NCBI GenBank assembly: GCA_001797315.1
Contig: MGPC01000007.1
Span: 62,001 to 126,000, forward strand
DNA length: 64,000 bases
From: Curvibacter sp. GWA2_64_110
Lineage (GTDB): Bacteria; Pseudomonadota; Gammaproteobacteria; Burkholderiales; Burkholderiaceae_C
Reading direction: 5' to 3'
Shown: positions 25,271 through 34,394 of the stretch, in pieces
Position numbering within the stretch: position 1 is the stretch's first letter
Layout: every line of letters begins with the position of its first letter
Notes under the pieces: model-generated
What the model saw: the letters and a program-made list of their open reading frames with translations, nothing else
Told to the model about the DNA's origin: nothing
Databases searched by the model: none
Program-made: the position numbers and the translations under genes

Positions 25271-26266
25271 TCAGGGCTTTGAGTTTAGGGCGATTCTCGC
25301 CCGGCTCACAAGGTCTTCCAGCATCAGGCCGCTGTTGAACGGATGCTCCGCCGTGCGGCTGGCCGCCGCCAGTTCCTGCGCCCAGGCGCTCAGGGCCGCC
25401 AGCGAGCTGGCCTGCGGCAGCTCAGCGACGTCAAAAAACCGCGGTGCTGCACCGGACTGGCGCGCCAGCAGGTCATGACAGAGCTTGTGCAAGGCATCGA
25501 TCAGCTGGGGTGGCGTCCAGTCCTTGAGTGCCCCCACCTCGCCGCGCGCCACGGCACGCGGCAGGGCGCTCCAGCTTTTCGGGTCGCGCCCCGAAGCGGC
25601 AAAACGCAGCGCGTCTTCCGGCCGCCCACCGGCGGCGCGCAGCAGGATAGGCGCACCCTGGTCCGGCACACCCTGCGCCTGCAGCCAGGCCTGTGATGCC
25701 GCCGCATCGGGCCAGTGCATGGTGTGCCCCAGGCAGCGGCTGCGGATGGTCGGCAGCAACAGGTGAGCGGCTTCGCTCGCCAGCACGAAACGCACATCGC
25801 CGGCCGGCTCCTCCAGCGTCTTGAGCAGCGCATTGGCGGTGACGTTGTTCATGCGTTCGGCCGGGAACACCAGCACCGCCTTGCCGCGCCCGCGCGCGCT
25901 GGTGCGCTGGGCGAACTCGATCGCGTCGCGCATGGCTTCGATGCGGATTTCCTTGCTCGGCTTGCGCTTTTTCTCGTCCAGCTCGGCCTGCACCTTTTCG
26001 TCCAGCGGCCAGCCCAACTCGAGCATGGCCACTTCAGGCATCAGCACACAGAGGTCGGCATGGGTGTGCACGTCGATGGCGTGGCAACTCGGGCAATGGC
26101 CACAAGCCCCCTCCTCGCTGGGGTTTTCGCACAGCCAGGCCCGCACCAGGGACAAGGCCAACTCGTACTGTCCCAGGCCGGACGGGCCTTGCAGCAGCCA
26201 GGCATGGCCACGCTGCGCCAGCAACTGGCGGCTTTGCCGGGCGATCCAGGGAGCCGGCGTGCTCAT
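25271..26266 (-). CDS. holB: DNA polymerase III subunit delta'
   Basis: Clamp-loader subunit of 331 aa. The AAA+ fold begins with [18 protein letters not shown], a P-loop-like GPSGLG in which the Walker lysine is replaced (Gln), normal for the non-ATP-binding delta' subunit. A zinc cluster CGHCPSCH follows, then [20 protein letters not shown] and the SRC motif TIRSRC that contributes to ATP hydrolysis by neighbouring subunits. ATG 26266 overlaps the tmk stop by 4 nt. Confidence 0.93.
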   Translation of the reverse strand: MSTPAPWIARQSRQLLAQRGHAWLLQGPSGLGQYELALSLVRAWLCENPSEEGACGHCPSCHAIDVHTHADLCVLMPEVAMLELGWPLDEKVQAELDEKKRKPSKEIRIEAMRDAIEFAQRTSARGRGKAVLVFPAERMNNVTANALLKTLEEPAGDVRFVLASEAAHLLLPTIRSRCLGHTMHWPDAAASQAWLQAQGVPDQGAPILLRAAGGRPEDALRFAASGRDPKSWSALPRAVARGEVGALKDWTPPQLIDALHKLCHDLLARQSGAAPRFFDVAELPQASSLAALSAWAQELAAASRTAEHPFNSGLMLEDLVSRARIALNSKP

Positions 26267-26928
26267 GACAACCAGCCTCGCGACTGGACGGTCGCCAGCA
26301 CGTCCTGCCAGACCGCATCCCTGCTCTGGTTGGCCTCGATACGGGCAAAGCGCTGCGGCGCGGCGGTTTGCCGCTGGGCATAGCCGGCGGCAACGCGGCG
26401 GAAAAACTCGACCGGCTGCGCCTCGAACTTGTCCGGCACCCGGGCCGAAACCAGACGCTGGGCCGCAATAGTGGGGTCCAGGTCGAACCAGAGCGTCAGA
26501 TCGGGCTCGCGCAGCAAGGGCGCGCCCGCCGGCGTCACGGTCTGCACCCAGCGTTCCAGTTGGGCCAGCACGACCAGATCGAAGCCGCGGCCGCCACCCT
26601 GGTAGGCAAAGGTGGCGTCGGTGAAGCGGTCGCACAGCACCACCTCGCCGCGCGCCAGCGCCGGCTCGATCAGCTGTTGCAGATGGTCGCGCCGGGCAGC
26701 AAAGACCAGCAGAGCCTCGGTCATGGCGTCCATCGGGTCGTTGAGAACCATGGTGCGCAGCTTCTCGGCCAGCGGCGTGCCACCGGGCTCGCGCGTGAGC
26801 GTGACGCGGCGGCCCTGGGCGCGCAAAGCCTGCGCCAGGCCTTCGATATGGGTCGATTTGCCGGCGCCGTCGATGCCTTCGAAACTGATGAAGATGCCGC
26901 CTTGGCCGCTGCTCATGCCGGTGTTCAT
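26263..26928 (-). CDS. tmk: Thymidylate kinase
   Basis: dTMP kinase of 221 aa, making dTDP for DNA synthesis. It shows P-loop [14 protein letters not shown], the DR motif [32 protein letters not shown] and the lid region. Two starts are possible 12 nt apart (26928 or 26916). The first was taken as it follows the mltG stop by 4 nt. It is part of the mltG-tmk-holB operon. Confidence 0.95.
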   Translation of the reverse strand: MNTGMSSGQGGIFISFEGIDGAGKSTHIEGLAQALRAQGRRVTLTREPGGTPLAEKLRTMVLNDPMDAMTEALLVFAARRDHLQQLIEPALARGEVVLCDRFTDATFAYQGGGRGFDLVVLAQLERWVQTVTPAGAPLLREPDLTLWFDLDPTIAAQRLVSARVPDKFEAQPVEFFRRVAAGYAQRQTAAPQRFARIEANQSRDAVWQDVLATVQSRGWLS

Positions 26929-26932
26929 GCTT

Positions 26933-27916
26933 CTATTGTCCACGTTGGTACTTGTTGACGGCGCGGTTGTGCTCATCCAGTGTGGCACTGAACTGGCTGC
27001 TGCCGTCGCCGCGTGCCACAAAGTAGAGTGCCTTGCTCTGTGCCGGCTGCACCGCGGCCAGCAGTGCGGCCTTGCCCGGCATGGCGATCGGGGTGGGTGG
27101 CAGGCCGGCGCGGGTGTAGGTGTTCCAGGGCGTGTCGGTCAGCAGGTCGCGCCGGCGCAGGTTGCCGTCGAATTGCGTCCCCAGACCGTAGATCACTGTC
27201 GGGTCGGTCTGCAGCATCATGCCGATGCGCAAGCGGTTGCTGAAGACGGCCGAAATCATGGCACGGTCGCTCGGGCGCCCGGTTTCCTTCTCGACGATGC
27301 TGGCCAGGGTCAGGGCCTCGGCCGGGCTGCGCAGCGGCACGTCGGCGGCGCGCTGGCGCCAGGCCGCATCCAGTTGCCGGTCCATGGCCCGCAGGGCGCG
27401 CTGCAGCACGGCCAGATCGCTGCTGCCCTTGGCGTAGGTGTAGGTGTCGGGAAAGAAGCGCCCTTCCGGGTGCAGCCCCGGGCGACCCAGCTTTTGCATG
27501 ATCAAATCATCGCTCAGACCCCGTGTTTCCTGCCGGAGCTGCTCTGCTTTTGAGAGCGCCTCGCGCACTTGGAGGAAACTCCAGCCTTCCACCAGCGTGA
27601 GGGCGCGCAGGGCTTCTTCGCCGCGCACCAGTTTGCGCAGCAGGCTGCGCGGCGTCGTGCCGGCGTTGATTTCATAACTGCCGGCGCGGATTTCGCGCGC
27701 ATGGCCGGACAGGCGAAACCACCAGTACAGCAGCGTCGGGTCGGCCTGCACGCCGGCATCCACCGCGGCCTGCGCCACACCGCGCGCCGAGGTGCCGGGT
27801 TCGATGGCCAGATCGACCGGGTCGCCGGACAGGCCCAGCGGCTGATTCAACCACCAGGCAGCGCTACCAGCGAACACACCGGCCGCGACAAGCAGCCCCA
27901 CAAACCAGATACGCAC
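26933..27916 (-). CDS. mltG: Endolytic murein transglycosylase MltG
   Basis: Inner-membrane lytic transglycosylase of 327 aa that cleaves nascent peptidoglycan and sets glycan strand length. An N-terminal membrane anchor ([20 protein letters not shown]) is followed by a LysM-like/YceG domain. The catalytic core has the conserved [13 protein letters not shown] (catalytic Glu) and [12 protein letters not shown], then [15 protein letters not shown]. It is the first gene of the operon and divergent from ygfZ, an arrangement usual in betaproteobacteria. Confidence 0.95.
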   Translation of the reverse strand: MRIWFVGLLVAAGVFAGSAAWWLNQPLGLSGDPVDLAIEPGTSARGVAQAAVDAGVQADPTLLYWWFRLSGHAREIRAGSYEINAGTTPRSLLRKLVRGEEALRALTLVEGWSFLQVREALSKAEQLRQETRGLSDDLIMQKLGRPGLHPEGRFFPDTYTYAKGSSDLAVLQRALRAMDRQLDAAWRQRAADVPLRSPAEALTLASIVEKETGRPSDRAMISAVFSNRLRIGMMLQTDPTVIYGLGTQFDGNLRRRDLLTDTPWNTYTRAGLPPTPIAMPGKAALLAAVQPAQSKALYFVARGDGSSQFSATLDEHNRAVNKYQRGQ

Positions 27917-27962
27917 AGCCCTACTTCCTCCACGAGATTGATGGACGATGATAATTCAGCCC

Positions 27963-28892
27963 ATGAGCGATTCACTGAACGGTTCCCTGCAAGGTGTTGC
28001 CCCCTTGCCCCATCTCGGCGTCATCCGCGCCGAAGGCGAAGACGCCGCCAAGTTCCTGCATGGCCAGCTGACGCAGGACTTTGCCCTGCTCGGCCTGTCC
28101 GAAGCGCGGCTGGCCGCCTTCTGCTCGGCCAAGGGCCGCATGCAGGCCAGCTTCATCGGCTTCAAGCGCAGCCACAGCGAAATCCTGCTGCTTTGCAGCC
28201 GCGACCTGCTGACGCCAACCCTCAAGCGCCTCTCCATGTTCGTGCTGCGCGCCAAGGTCAGACTCAGCGATGCCAGCGCTGATTTCGCCCTTTATGGCCT
28301 GGCGGGCAATGCTATTAAAAATGTAGCACCCGTCGCACCATCGGCGTGGTCCAAGACCGATTCAGGCACCATAACGCTGGTTCGCCTGTACCCGGCCGAC
28401 GGCGTGCCGCGCGCGCTGTGGGTCGCCCCGGCAACCGAGGTGCCCCCCGCCGGCAACACCTTGAGCCTGGACGCCTGGCTCTGGAGCGAGGTGCGCAGCG
28501 GCGTAGCCACCGTGACGGCGCCGATTGCCGAAGCCTTTGTGCCGCAGATGCTCAATTACGAGTCGGTCGGCGGCGTCAACTTCAAGAAGGGCTGCTATCC
28601 GGGCCAGGAGATCGTGGCGCGCAGCCAGTTTCGCGGCACACTGAAACGCCGAGCCTACCTGGCGCACTGTACGGCCCCGCTGCAAACCGGCGCCGAGGTG
28701 TTCGACCTTGCCGATACCACCCAGCCCTGCGGCACCGTGGCACAGGCGGCAGCGGCACCCGGCGGCGGCTTTGATGCCATCGTCTCGCTGCAAATCAGTG
28801 CGGCGGTCGGCCCGGGGCTGCGGCTGGGCCAGGCCGATGGCCCGGCCATCGAGCTGCTGCCCCTGCCCTACCCCTTGCTGGAGGACATCTGA
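27963..28892 (+). CDS. ygfZ: Folate-binding YgfZ/GcvT-like protein
   Basis: Tetrahydrofolate-dependent iron-sulphur cluster repair/assembly factor, about 309 aa. The family signature KGCYPGQEIVARSQFRG is present, with the single Cys of the motif that distinguishes YgfZ. The N-terminal domain contains LHGQLTQDFALL, as in GcvT-type folds. The start is either ATG 27963 (MSDSLNG) or an in-frame ATG 15 nt upstream; neither has a strong ribosome-binding site. It diverges from mltG. Confidence 0.92.
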   Translation: MSDSLNGSLQGVAPLPHLGVIRAEGEDAAKFLHGQLTQDFALLGLSEARLAAFCSAKGRMQASFIGFKRSHSEILLLCSRDLLTPTLKRLSMFVLRAKVRLSDASADFALYGLAGNAIKNVAPVAPSAWSKTDSGTITLVRLYPADGVPRALWVAPATEVPPAGNTLSLDAWLWSEVRSGVATVTAPIAEAFVPQMLNYESVGGVNFKKGCYPGQEIVARSQFRGTLKRRAYLAHCTAPLQTGAEVFDLADTTQPCGTVAQAAAAPGGGFDAIVSLQISAAVGPGLRLGQADGPAIELLPLPYPLLEDI

Positions 28893-28911
28893 CGCCTCCG
28901 GGCAGATTCGG

Positions 28912-31122
28912 CTAGCGGAGTTTCGACTGATAGGGTTGCGGAATGGCTTGCCGCACCTGCTCCCTGAACGGTACAGGCGTCGCATCCAGTGCCAACTGGA
29001 AAGCCTGTTGTGCCCGGGCCTCATCGTGCAGCTCGGGGCGGGCATACAGCTGGCCGAGCTTGTACCAGCTGTCCACCGCCAGCTTCGGCCAGCGGCGGCC
29101 GCGCTGCTGCAGCGCCTCGATCGCCAGATCCCAGTCCCGGGTGCGCAAGCCCAGCAGGTAGGCATTGTTGACCAGGTCAAGTTCTACCTGCGCCAGTTGC
29201 AGATAGGTACGGCTCAGCTGGGCTGCCTGGACTTCCTGCCCGCTTCGTGCCAGCAGCAGTACCTCGAGTGAGCGCACGACCGGCGCCTGCGGCTGGATGG
29301 CCCGGGCCCGCTCGTAATAAGCCCGGGCCTTGTCCAGCTCACCGGTCTGTGCATAAGCCATCGACACATTGGCCAGCAATGCCGCCACCTGCGGCCGCGA
29401 TGCCACGACGGACTCCCAGATCCAGCGCGCATTGCGCCAGTCGCCCCAGCGCACCAGCTCATCGGCCACCATCGGCGTGATCTTGCGGTAGTGCGGATTG
29501 ATGGCGATGCCCTCACGCACCAGCCGCAGTATCTCGGCTTTGCGAACCTCATGCCGCGGGTTCATCGGGTCGCCGGACTGGTTGATGCCGATCGCGAGCT
29601 TGAGTGCCCCCACCAGGCGCGACTCGCAGGCTGCGGCCTGTAGCGAGATCCAGACCGTCAGTGCCATGCAGGTTGTCAGCAGCACCAGCATGACTTGGAC
29701 CAAGCGCGGCCGCCACGGCAGGCTTGGGGTCCATGAATGGCGTTGCCCCTGTGCAAGCCGCAGATCCGACACCCCCAGAATGGCCAGGCACAGGGCAAAC
29801 AACGCGCCGGTGCTGGCCAGGCGCCAGGGAAAACCGGCATTGCTCACCAGCAGGAAGGCCAGCAAGGCGGCCAGCGTCATGGCACGCCAAGGCGCTTCCT
29901 GGCCGCCTGGATCGCGCCGGCCAAGGCGCCAGGTCACCCAGGCGGCACGCAGCAGATAGCCCGCCAGGGCCAGCAGAAACACCCAGCCGACCAGGCCGTA
30001 TTCGGCCAGCAGCTGGAGGATTTCGTTATGGGCGTAGTAATCGGTTTCAAGCTGGGTGCCCTGGGTCTGGTAGGGCGGAATCGCCACTTCCCACGCACCC
30101 GCACCGACCCCGATGAGCGGGTGGTCGGCCATGAGGCGGCCGGTCGCCTGCCACATGGCCAGACGGAAGCTGGCGGAGCCGGAGGTGTACTCGCTCCACT
30201 GCCCTAACGACCGAAGACGCATCAGCGACCGTTCGGGCCCCGTGTCCCCCAAACGTTCCGCCAGCAGTGCGGGATTGCGGGTCTCGATCGAGCCCAGCCC
30301 GAACACCGTTCCCAGCAGGATCAGCACTGCCAGCAGTTTCTGGAAACGACGCCATCCAGGGAATTCAAAGCAGTCGCGGTAAAGAAACAGGATGACCGGC
30401 AATACCAGTAGCAACAGCAAGGCCGCAACCAGAGCGGAACGGGTGCCCGTCATCAGAACCGCCAGCAGGTTGAAGGCGGTGGTGAAGACCCGCAGCGCAA
30501 CCTGCTCGGTGCCACGCGCCTGAGCCGCCAGCAGCACCGAAAACGGCAGGGTGCTGACGACGAACTCGGCAAAAAAATTCCGGTTGACGAATGTGGAAGC
30601 CGGGATCGCAGCCTGGGGGAAGAGGCGGAAATCGAACCAGAATTGCAGCGCAACCCAGAGCGAGGCCAGCACGGCTCCCCAATGGATGCCTGTCGCCAGC
30701 AGGGGCAGACGCTCCAGGCTCAAGGTATTCAGTCCGACCCACAGCAGCAGGGCAAACACAAACCAGCGCACCGCCTCCACGGCAGCCAGGTAGGTATGCG
30801 CCCAGGCCATGCTGCCCAGGGAATACACCATCAACAGCAGCGGCAACCAGAGCAGGCCGTGCCATTGCATGGCCTCGTTGCGTTGCCGGTGCTGCCACAG
30901 CAGCAGCCAGGCCGCGCCCAGCGTACCCAGCGCCACCATCATGGACTTCAAGGTGTCCTGCAGGATGTACTCATGTGGCACGCCCACGGCCGGCACCAGC
31001 AGCATCAGGGCCGCCAGCAGCAAGACCACACCATCGCCCGGACGCAGCGGCAAGGACGCATGAAAGGCGCCCCAACCAGACCTCCGGACGCTGGCCGGAG
31101 ATTCTTGGGTGGTTTCGCTCAT
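28912..31122 (-). CDS. O-antigen ligase/PglL-type O-oligosaccharyltransferase-like membrane protein
   Basis: Polytopic membrane protein of 736 aa. About 11-12 transmembrane segments occupy residues 30-460, with a large periplasmic loop (LIGVGAGAWEVAIPPY ... ETDYYAHNEILQLLAEYGLVG) whose HNE motif matches Wzy/WaaL/PglL ligases. The C-terminal 200 residues form a soluble Wzy_C_2/TPR-like domain (ALLANVSMAYAQTGELDKARAYYERARAIQP). PglL enzymes transfer lipid-linked glycans to pilins and other proteins. The target here is unknown. MSETTQES at 31122 is taken as start because it overlaps the upstream gene by 4 nt (ATGA). Confidence 0.85.
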   Translation of the reverse strand: MSETTQESPASVRRSGWGAFHASLPLRPGDGVVLLLAALMLLVPAVGVPHEYILQDTLKSMMVALGTLGAAWLLLWQHRQRNEAMQWHGLLWLPLLLMVYSLGSMAWAHTYLAAVEAVRWFVFALLLWVGLNTLSLERLPLLATGIHWGAVLASLWVALQFWFDFRLFPQAAIPASTFVNRNFFAEFVVSTLPFSVLLAAQARGTEQVALRVFTTAFNLLAVLMTGTRSALVAALLLLLVLPVILFLYRDCFEFPGWRRFQKLLAVLILLGTVFGLGSIETRNPALLAERLGDTGPERSLMRLRSLGQWSEYTSGSASFRLAMWQATGRLMADHPLIGVGAGAWEVAIPPYQTQGTQLETDYYAHNEILQLLAEYGLVGWVFLLALAGYLLRAAWVTWRLGRRDPGGQEAPWRAMTLAALLAFLLVSNAGFPWRLASTGALFALCLAILGVSDLRLAQGQRHSWTPSLPWRPRLVQVMLVLLTTCMALTVWISLQAAACESRLVGALKLAIGINQSGDPMNPRHEVRKAEILRLVREGIAINPHYRKITPMVADELVRWGDWRNARWIWESVVASRPQVAALLANVSMAYAQTGELDKARAYYERARAIQPQAPVVRSLEVLLLARSGQEVQAAQLSRTYLQLAQVELDLVNNAYLLGLRTRDWDLAIEALQQRGRRWPKLAVDSWYKLGQLYARPELHDEARAQQAFQLALDATPVPFREQVRQAIPQPYQSKLR

Positions 31123-32006
31123 GCCATCTGCCCCGCCAGGGGCTTGACCATCTCGATATGGGGAATGCCCGCCTCGTCGAACGGCGCCCCCCGCGGCACA
31201 AAACCTTCGCCGGCGTAGAACCCTTCGGCACTGCGCTGGGCATGCAGCATCACATCCCGATCGCCGCGCTGTTCGGCGGCCTTCAGCAATACCTGCAGGA
31301 TGTCCCGTCCCAGTCCGGCACCGCGCAGCACACGGCTGACCGCCATGCGGCCGATCCGGCCCACGCCGGGTGCGTGCAGCAGCAGCCGGCCGGTGGCCAG
31401 CGGCATGCCCAGGCGGTTGTAGGCCACCGCGTGGACAGCGCTCGCGTCGGCTTCGTCCCACTCCAGCTCGACCGGGACGCGCTGCTCCTGCAGAAAGACT
31501 TCGGTGCGCACTTGCCGCGCGCCCTCCGCCAGCTCGGACCAGGCACCGAGCCGGATGTCGACCATGGTCTCACCCGCCTCAAAGCCGCTCAGTACATCTC
31601 TCAAGGCCGATGGCACCGGCTTGGAGGTCTGCGTCGCCGGATCGGCGAACACATAAAGCAGTTCGCCCGCGACCAGCAGTTGCTCGCCCAGAAAGACGCC
31701 GCCGGTGAACTGGATCGACGAGTTGCCGATGCGTGCACAGGTCAGGCCGATGTCGAGCAGGTCGTCGTAACGGGCCGAAGCGTGGTATTCCAGGGTCGAC
31801 TTCTTCACATACAGATCACCGCCGAGCCGCTGCATGGACGCCTCATACGGCAAGGCCAGCGCACGCCAGTAGTCGCTGATGGCCGTGTCGAAATACATCA
31901 GGTAGTGGGCGTTGAAAACGATCTTCTGCATGTCCACCTCGGCCCAGCGCACGCGCAGGCGGTGGATGAAACGGAAGTCGGCACGGGTTGGCAGAGTCTT
32001 GTGCAT
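31119..32006 (-). CDS. YbgC-like thioesterase fused to a GNAT acetyltransferase
   Basis: Protein of 295 aa with two parts. Residues about 10-140 are a 4-hydroxybenzoyl-CoA/YbgC-type hotdog thioesterase (RVRWAEVDMQKIVFNAHYLMYFDTA, with the conserved Asp). Residues about 155-290 are a GNAT acyltransferase (FLQEQRVPVELEWDEAD, GRIGRMAVSRVLRGAGLGRDIL with the acetyl-CoA pyrophosphate loop). The domains normally occur as separate proteins, so it may couple acyl-CoA hydrolysis and acyl transfer. It lies 2 nt after the upstream hydrolase gene and overlaps the downstream ligase gene. Confidence 0.85.
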   Translation of the reverse strand: MHKTLPTRADFRFIHRLRVRWAEVDMQKIVFNAHYLMYFDTAISDYWRALALPYEASMQRLGGDLYVKKSTLEYHASARYDDLLDIGLTCARIGNSSIQFTGGVFLGEQLLVAGELLYVFADPATQTSKPVPSALRDVLSGFEAGETMVDIRLGAWSELAEGARQVRTEVFLQEQRVPVELEWDEADASAVHAVAYNRLGMPLATGRLLLHAPGVGRIGRMAVSRVLRGAGLGRDILQVLLKAAEQRGDRDVMLHAQRSAEGFYAGEGFVPRGAPFDEAGIPHIEMVKPLAGQMA

Positions 32007-32008
32007 GG

Positions 32009-32968
32009 TCAATGGGTCCCGAAGGCGTGTTTCAAGGCGCGCGCCGCATCGGCATGCGCCTGCAAGGCTTGCGGAATGGCACGTCCCATCTTGATGAACT
32101 CGTGCACCACGCCGCGGTAGATCTCCAGGTCGACCGGCACGCCGGCCAGCCGCAGCCGGTCGGCGTACATCACGCCCTCGTCCACCAGCGGATCGCATTC
32201 GGCCAGCCCGACCCAGGCCGGTGCCACGCCGTCGACGTCCGGCGCGTTGAGTGGCGAAAAACGCCAGTCATCGCGGTCGGCCGGCGAGTTGATGTAGTGG
32301 TTGAAGAAATAGGTGATATGCGGCTCCTCCAGCACGAAACCTTTCTCGAAGGTCTTGTGCGAAGGCGTGTCCTGGTGCGCGGCGCAACCCGGGTAGAACA
32401 GCAGCTGCAGCGCCAGCGGCAGGCCGGCATCGCGCGCCAGCAGCGCACAGACGATGGCCAGCGTGCCGCCGGCGCTGTCGCCACCGACAGCCAGCCGCCG
32501 GCTGTCCACCTTCAGTGACTTGCCCTGGCCGGCCAGCCACTGCACGGCATCCCAGGCGTCATGCGCGGCGGTCGGGAACTTGTGTTCCGGCGCCAGGCGG
32601 TAGTCCACCGACACCACCGCGCATTGAGCCAGGTGGCTCAGGTGCCGGCACAGGCTGTCGTGCGTGGCCACGCTGCCCACCGTGAAGCCGCCACCATGGA
32701 AATAGACCAGCAAAGGCAACTGCACGTGATCCGGTGCGTACAAGCGGGCGGCGATGGTGCTGCCGTCGCGCACCGGAATGGCCAAGTCTTCGACCCGCGC
32801 CAGCTTGTGCGGCGGGATGTCCAACACGCTGGCGCCGGCCTCGTAGGCGGCCCGGGCTTGCTGGGCCGTCAGGGCATGCATCGGCACATGGTTGGCGCGC
32901 GCCATACGCTCCAGCACGTGGTGCATGGCTGGCGTGAGCAAGGCACGCGGGTTGCGTTGGTGACTCAT
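32009..32968 (-). CDS. Alpha/beta hydrolase of the hormone-sensitive-lipase family
   Basis: Carboxylesterase of 319 aa. The oxyanion-hole motif YFHGGGF, the nucleophile elbow GGDSAGG, the acid in ECDPLVDEG and the His in GVVHEFIKMG form the family's complete Ser-Asp-His triad. It resembles bacterial HSL/family IV esterases active on short acyl esters. No signal peptide is visible. It is the first gene of a three-gene operon with the thioesterase-GNAT fusion and the ligase, and diverges from the alcohol dehydrogenase. Confidence 0.9.
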   Translation of the reverse strand: MSHQRNPRALLTPAMHHVLERMARANHVPMHALTAQQARAAYEAGASVLDIPPHKLARVEDLAIPVRDGSTIAARLYAPDHVQLPLLVYFHGGGFTVGSVATHDSLCRHLSHLAQCAVVSVDYRLAPEHKFPTAAHDAWDAVQWLAGQGKSLKVDSRRLAVGGDSAGGTLAIVCALLARDAGLPLALQLLFYPGCAAHQDTPSHKTFEKGFVLEEPHITYFFNHYINSPADRDDWRFSPLNAPDVDGVAPAWVGLAECDPLVDEGVMYADRLRLAGVPVDLEIYRGVVHEFIKMGRAIPQALQAHADAARALKHAFGTH

Positions 32969-33037
32969 GGAAGGCGAATTGCTTGCTAAAGTGGCAGGAC
33001 AAGAATTTTTGATCGTACACCGAGGAGACAAGGCCCC

Positions 33038-34174
33038 ATGGCACTCATCTACTACATCACCCAGGTCCAGTTCGATTTTGGCGCCGTCCAGCTGCTGAAA
33101 CAGGAGTGCGAGCGCAGCGGCATCAGCCGTCCGCTGATCGTGACGGACGCCGGCGTGCGCGCCGCCGGCCTGCTGCAAAAGGCGCTCGATGCCCTGCCCG
33201 GCATGAACGCCGCCGTGTTCGACCAGACCCCGTCCAACCCGACCGAGGCCGCCGTGCGCGCTGCCGTGGCTGTTTACCAGGCGAACCAGTGCGACGGCCT
33301 GATCGCGCTGGGCGGTGGCAGCTCGATCGACTGCGCCAAGGGCGTGGCGATTGCCGCCACGCACGACGGTCCGCTCAAGACCTACGCCACCATCGAGGGC
33401 GGCTCACCGAAGATCAGCGAGCGCGTGGCGCCGCTGATCGCCGTCCCAACCACGGCCGGCACCGGCAGCGAGGTGGCGCGCGGCGCCATCCTCATCGTGG
33501 ACGACGGCCGCAAGCTCGGCTTCCACTCCTGGCACCTGGTGCCTAAGACCGCCATCTGCGACCCCGAACTCACATTGGGCCTGCCGCCGAAGCTGACCGC
33601 CGCCACCGGCATGGATGCCATCGCCCACTGCATGGAAACCTTCATGGCCGCGCCCTTCAACCCGCCGGCCGACGGCATTGCGCTGGACGGGCTGCAACGG
33701 GCCTGGGCCCACATCGAACGCGCCACGAAAGACGGCAGCGACCGCGAGGCGCGCCTGAACCTGATGAGTGCCTCCATGCAGGGCGCCATGGCGTTCCAGA
33801 AGGGGCTGGGCTGCGTGCATTCCCTGAGCCACAGCCTGGGCGGGGTCGACCCGCGCCTGCACCATGGCACGCTCAACGCCATGTTCCTGCCGGCGGTGAT
33901 CGCCTTCAATGCCGGAGCTGAATCGGTGCAGAAGGAAAACCGCCTGTTCCGCATGGCCCAGGCCATGAACCTCGACTCCGCAGGCGACATCGGCGACGCA
34001 ATCAAGGACATGAACGCCCGCCTCGGCCTGCCCAGCGGCTTGCGCGACATGGGTGTGACGGAGAGCCTGTTCGACAAGGTCATAACCGGCGCCCTGGCCG
34101 ACCACTGCCACAAGACCAATCCACGCCTGGCCAGCGAGGCCGACTACCGCAACATGCTGCAGCAAGCCATGTGA
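33038..34174 (+). CDS. Iron-containing (group III) alcohol dehydrogenase
   Basis: NAD(P)-dependent dehydrogenase of 378 aa. The Rossmann part contains LIALGGGSSIDCAKGVA (family GGGS motif), then PTTAGTGSEV. The metal-binding part shows TGMDAIAHCMETF and, later, SLSHSLGGVDPRLHHGTLNAMFLP, with His ligands for Fe2+ or another divalent metal. AGGAGA precedes the ATG. Substrate is unknown. The relatives oxidise short alcohols, 1,3-propanediol, lactaldehyde or maleylacetate. Confidence 0.92.
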   Translation: MALIYYITQVQFDFGAVQLLKQECERSGISRPLIVTDAGVRAAGLLQKALDALPGMNAAVFDQTPSNPTEAAVRAAVAVYQANQCDGLIALGGGSSIDCAKGVAIAATHDGPLKTYATIEGGSPKISERVAPLIAVPTTAGTGSEVARGAILIVDDGRKLGFHSWHLVPKTAICDPELTLGLPPKLTAATGMDAIAHCMETFMAAPFNPPADGIALDGLQRAWAHIERATKDGSDREARLNLMSASMQGAMAFQKGLGCVHSLSHSLGGVDPRLHHGTLNAMFLPAVIAFNAGAESVQKENRLFRMAQAMNLDSAGDIGDAIKDMNARLGLPSGLRDMGVTESLFDKVITGALADHCHKTNPRLASEADYRNMLQQAM

Positions 34175-34177
34175 TGT

Positions 34178-34204
34178 GAACCGCTCCCGGCCTGGAGCGG
34201 GTTC
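34178..34204. terminator. Hairpin between convergent genes
   Basis: GAACC-GCTCC and GGAGC-GGGTTC form a stem of about ten pairs with one bulge and a 6-nt loop. It sits between the ends of the alcohol dehydrogenase and the lipoprotein gene. No long T-run follows, so termination efficiency is doubtful. Confidence 0.45.
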
Positions 34205-34213
34205 AGGCCCGGT

Positions 34214-34375
34214 TTACTTCAACAGGCAGTGCTTGGCGTAGTCGGCCGCTTCATTGGCCGTCCAGTCGCCCTTGGGCTTTTCCTGCATATTGGTACACCA
34301 CTGTTTGCTGCCAACCTCGGGCGCGCAGGCGGCCAGGAAGGTGATGGCAATCAGACCTGTCAGCAGTTTTTTCAT
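34214..34375 (-). CDS. Small DUF3012-type lipoprotein
   Basis: Protein of 53 aa with a lipoprotein signal peptide (MKKLLTGLIAITFLAAC; lipobox LAAC with Cys17). The mature part (APEVGSKQWCTNMQEKPKGDWTANEAADYAKHCL) matches the DUF3012 family, small outer-membrane or periplasmic lipoproteins of unknown function with two Cys that could form a disulfide. GAGGAG 6 nt before this ATG fixes the start. Confidence 0.82.
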   Translation of the reverse strand: MKKLLTGLIAITFLAACAPEVGSKQWCTNMQEKPKGDWTANEAADYAKHCLLK

Positions 34376-34394
34376 GGGTAGCTCCTCGTTCACA

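Noticed and set aside
30591-32120. Plus-strand frame of 509 codons over the ligase and thioesterase-GNAT genes
   Set aside because: Antisense shadow, Pro/Arg/Ala-rich without motifs.
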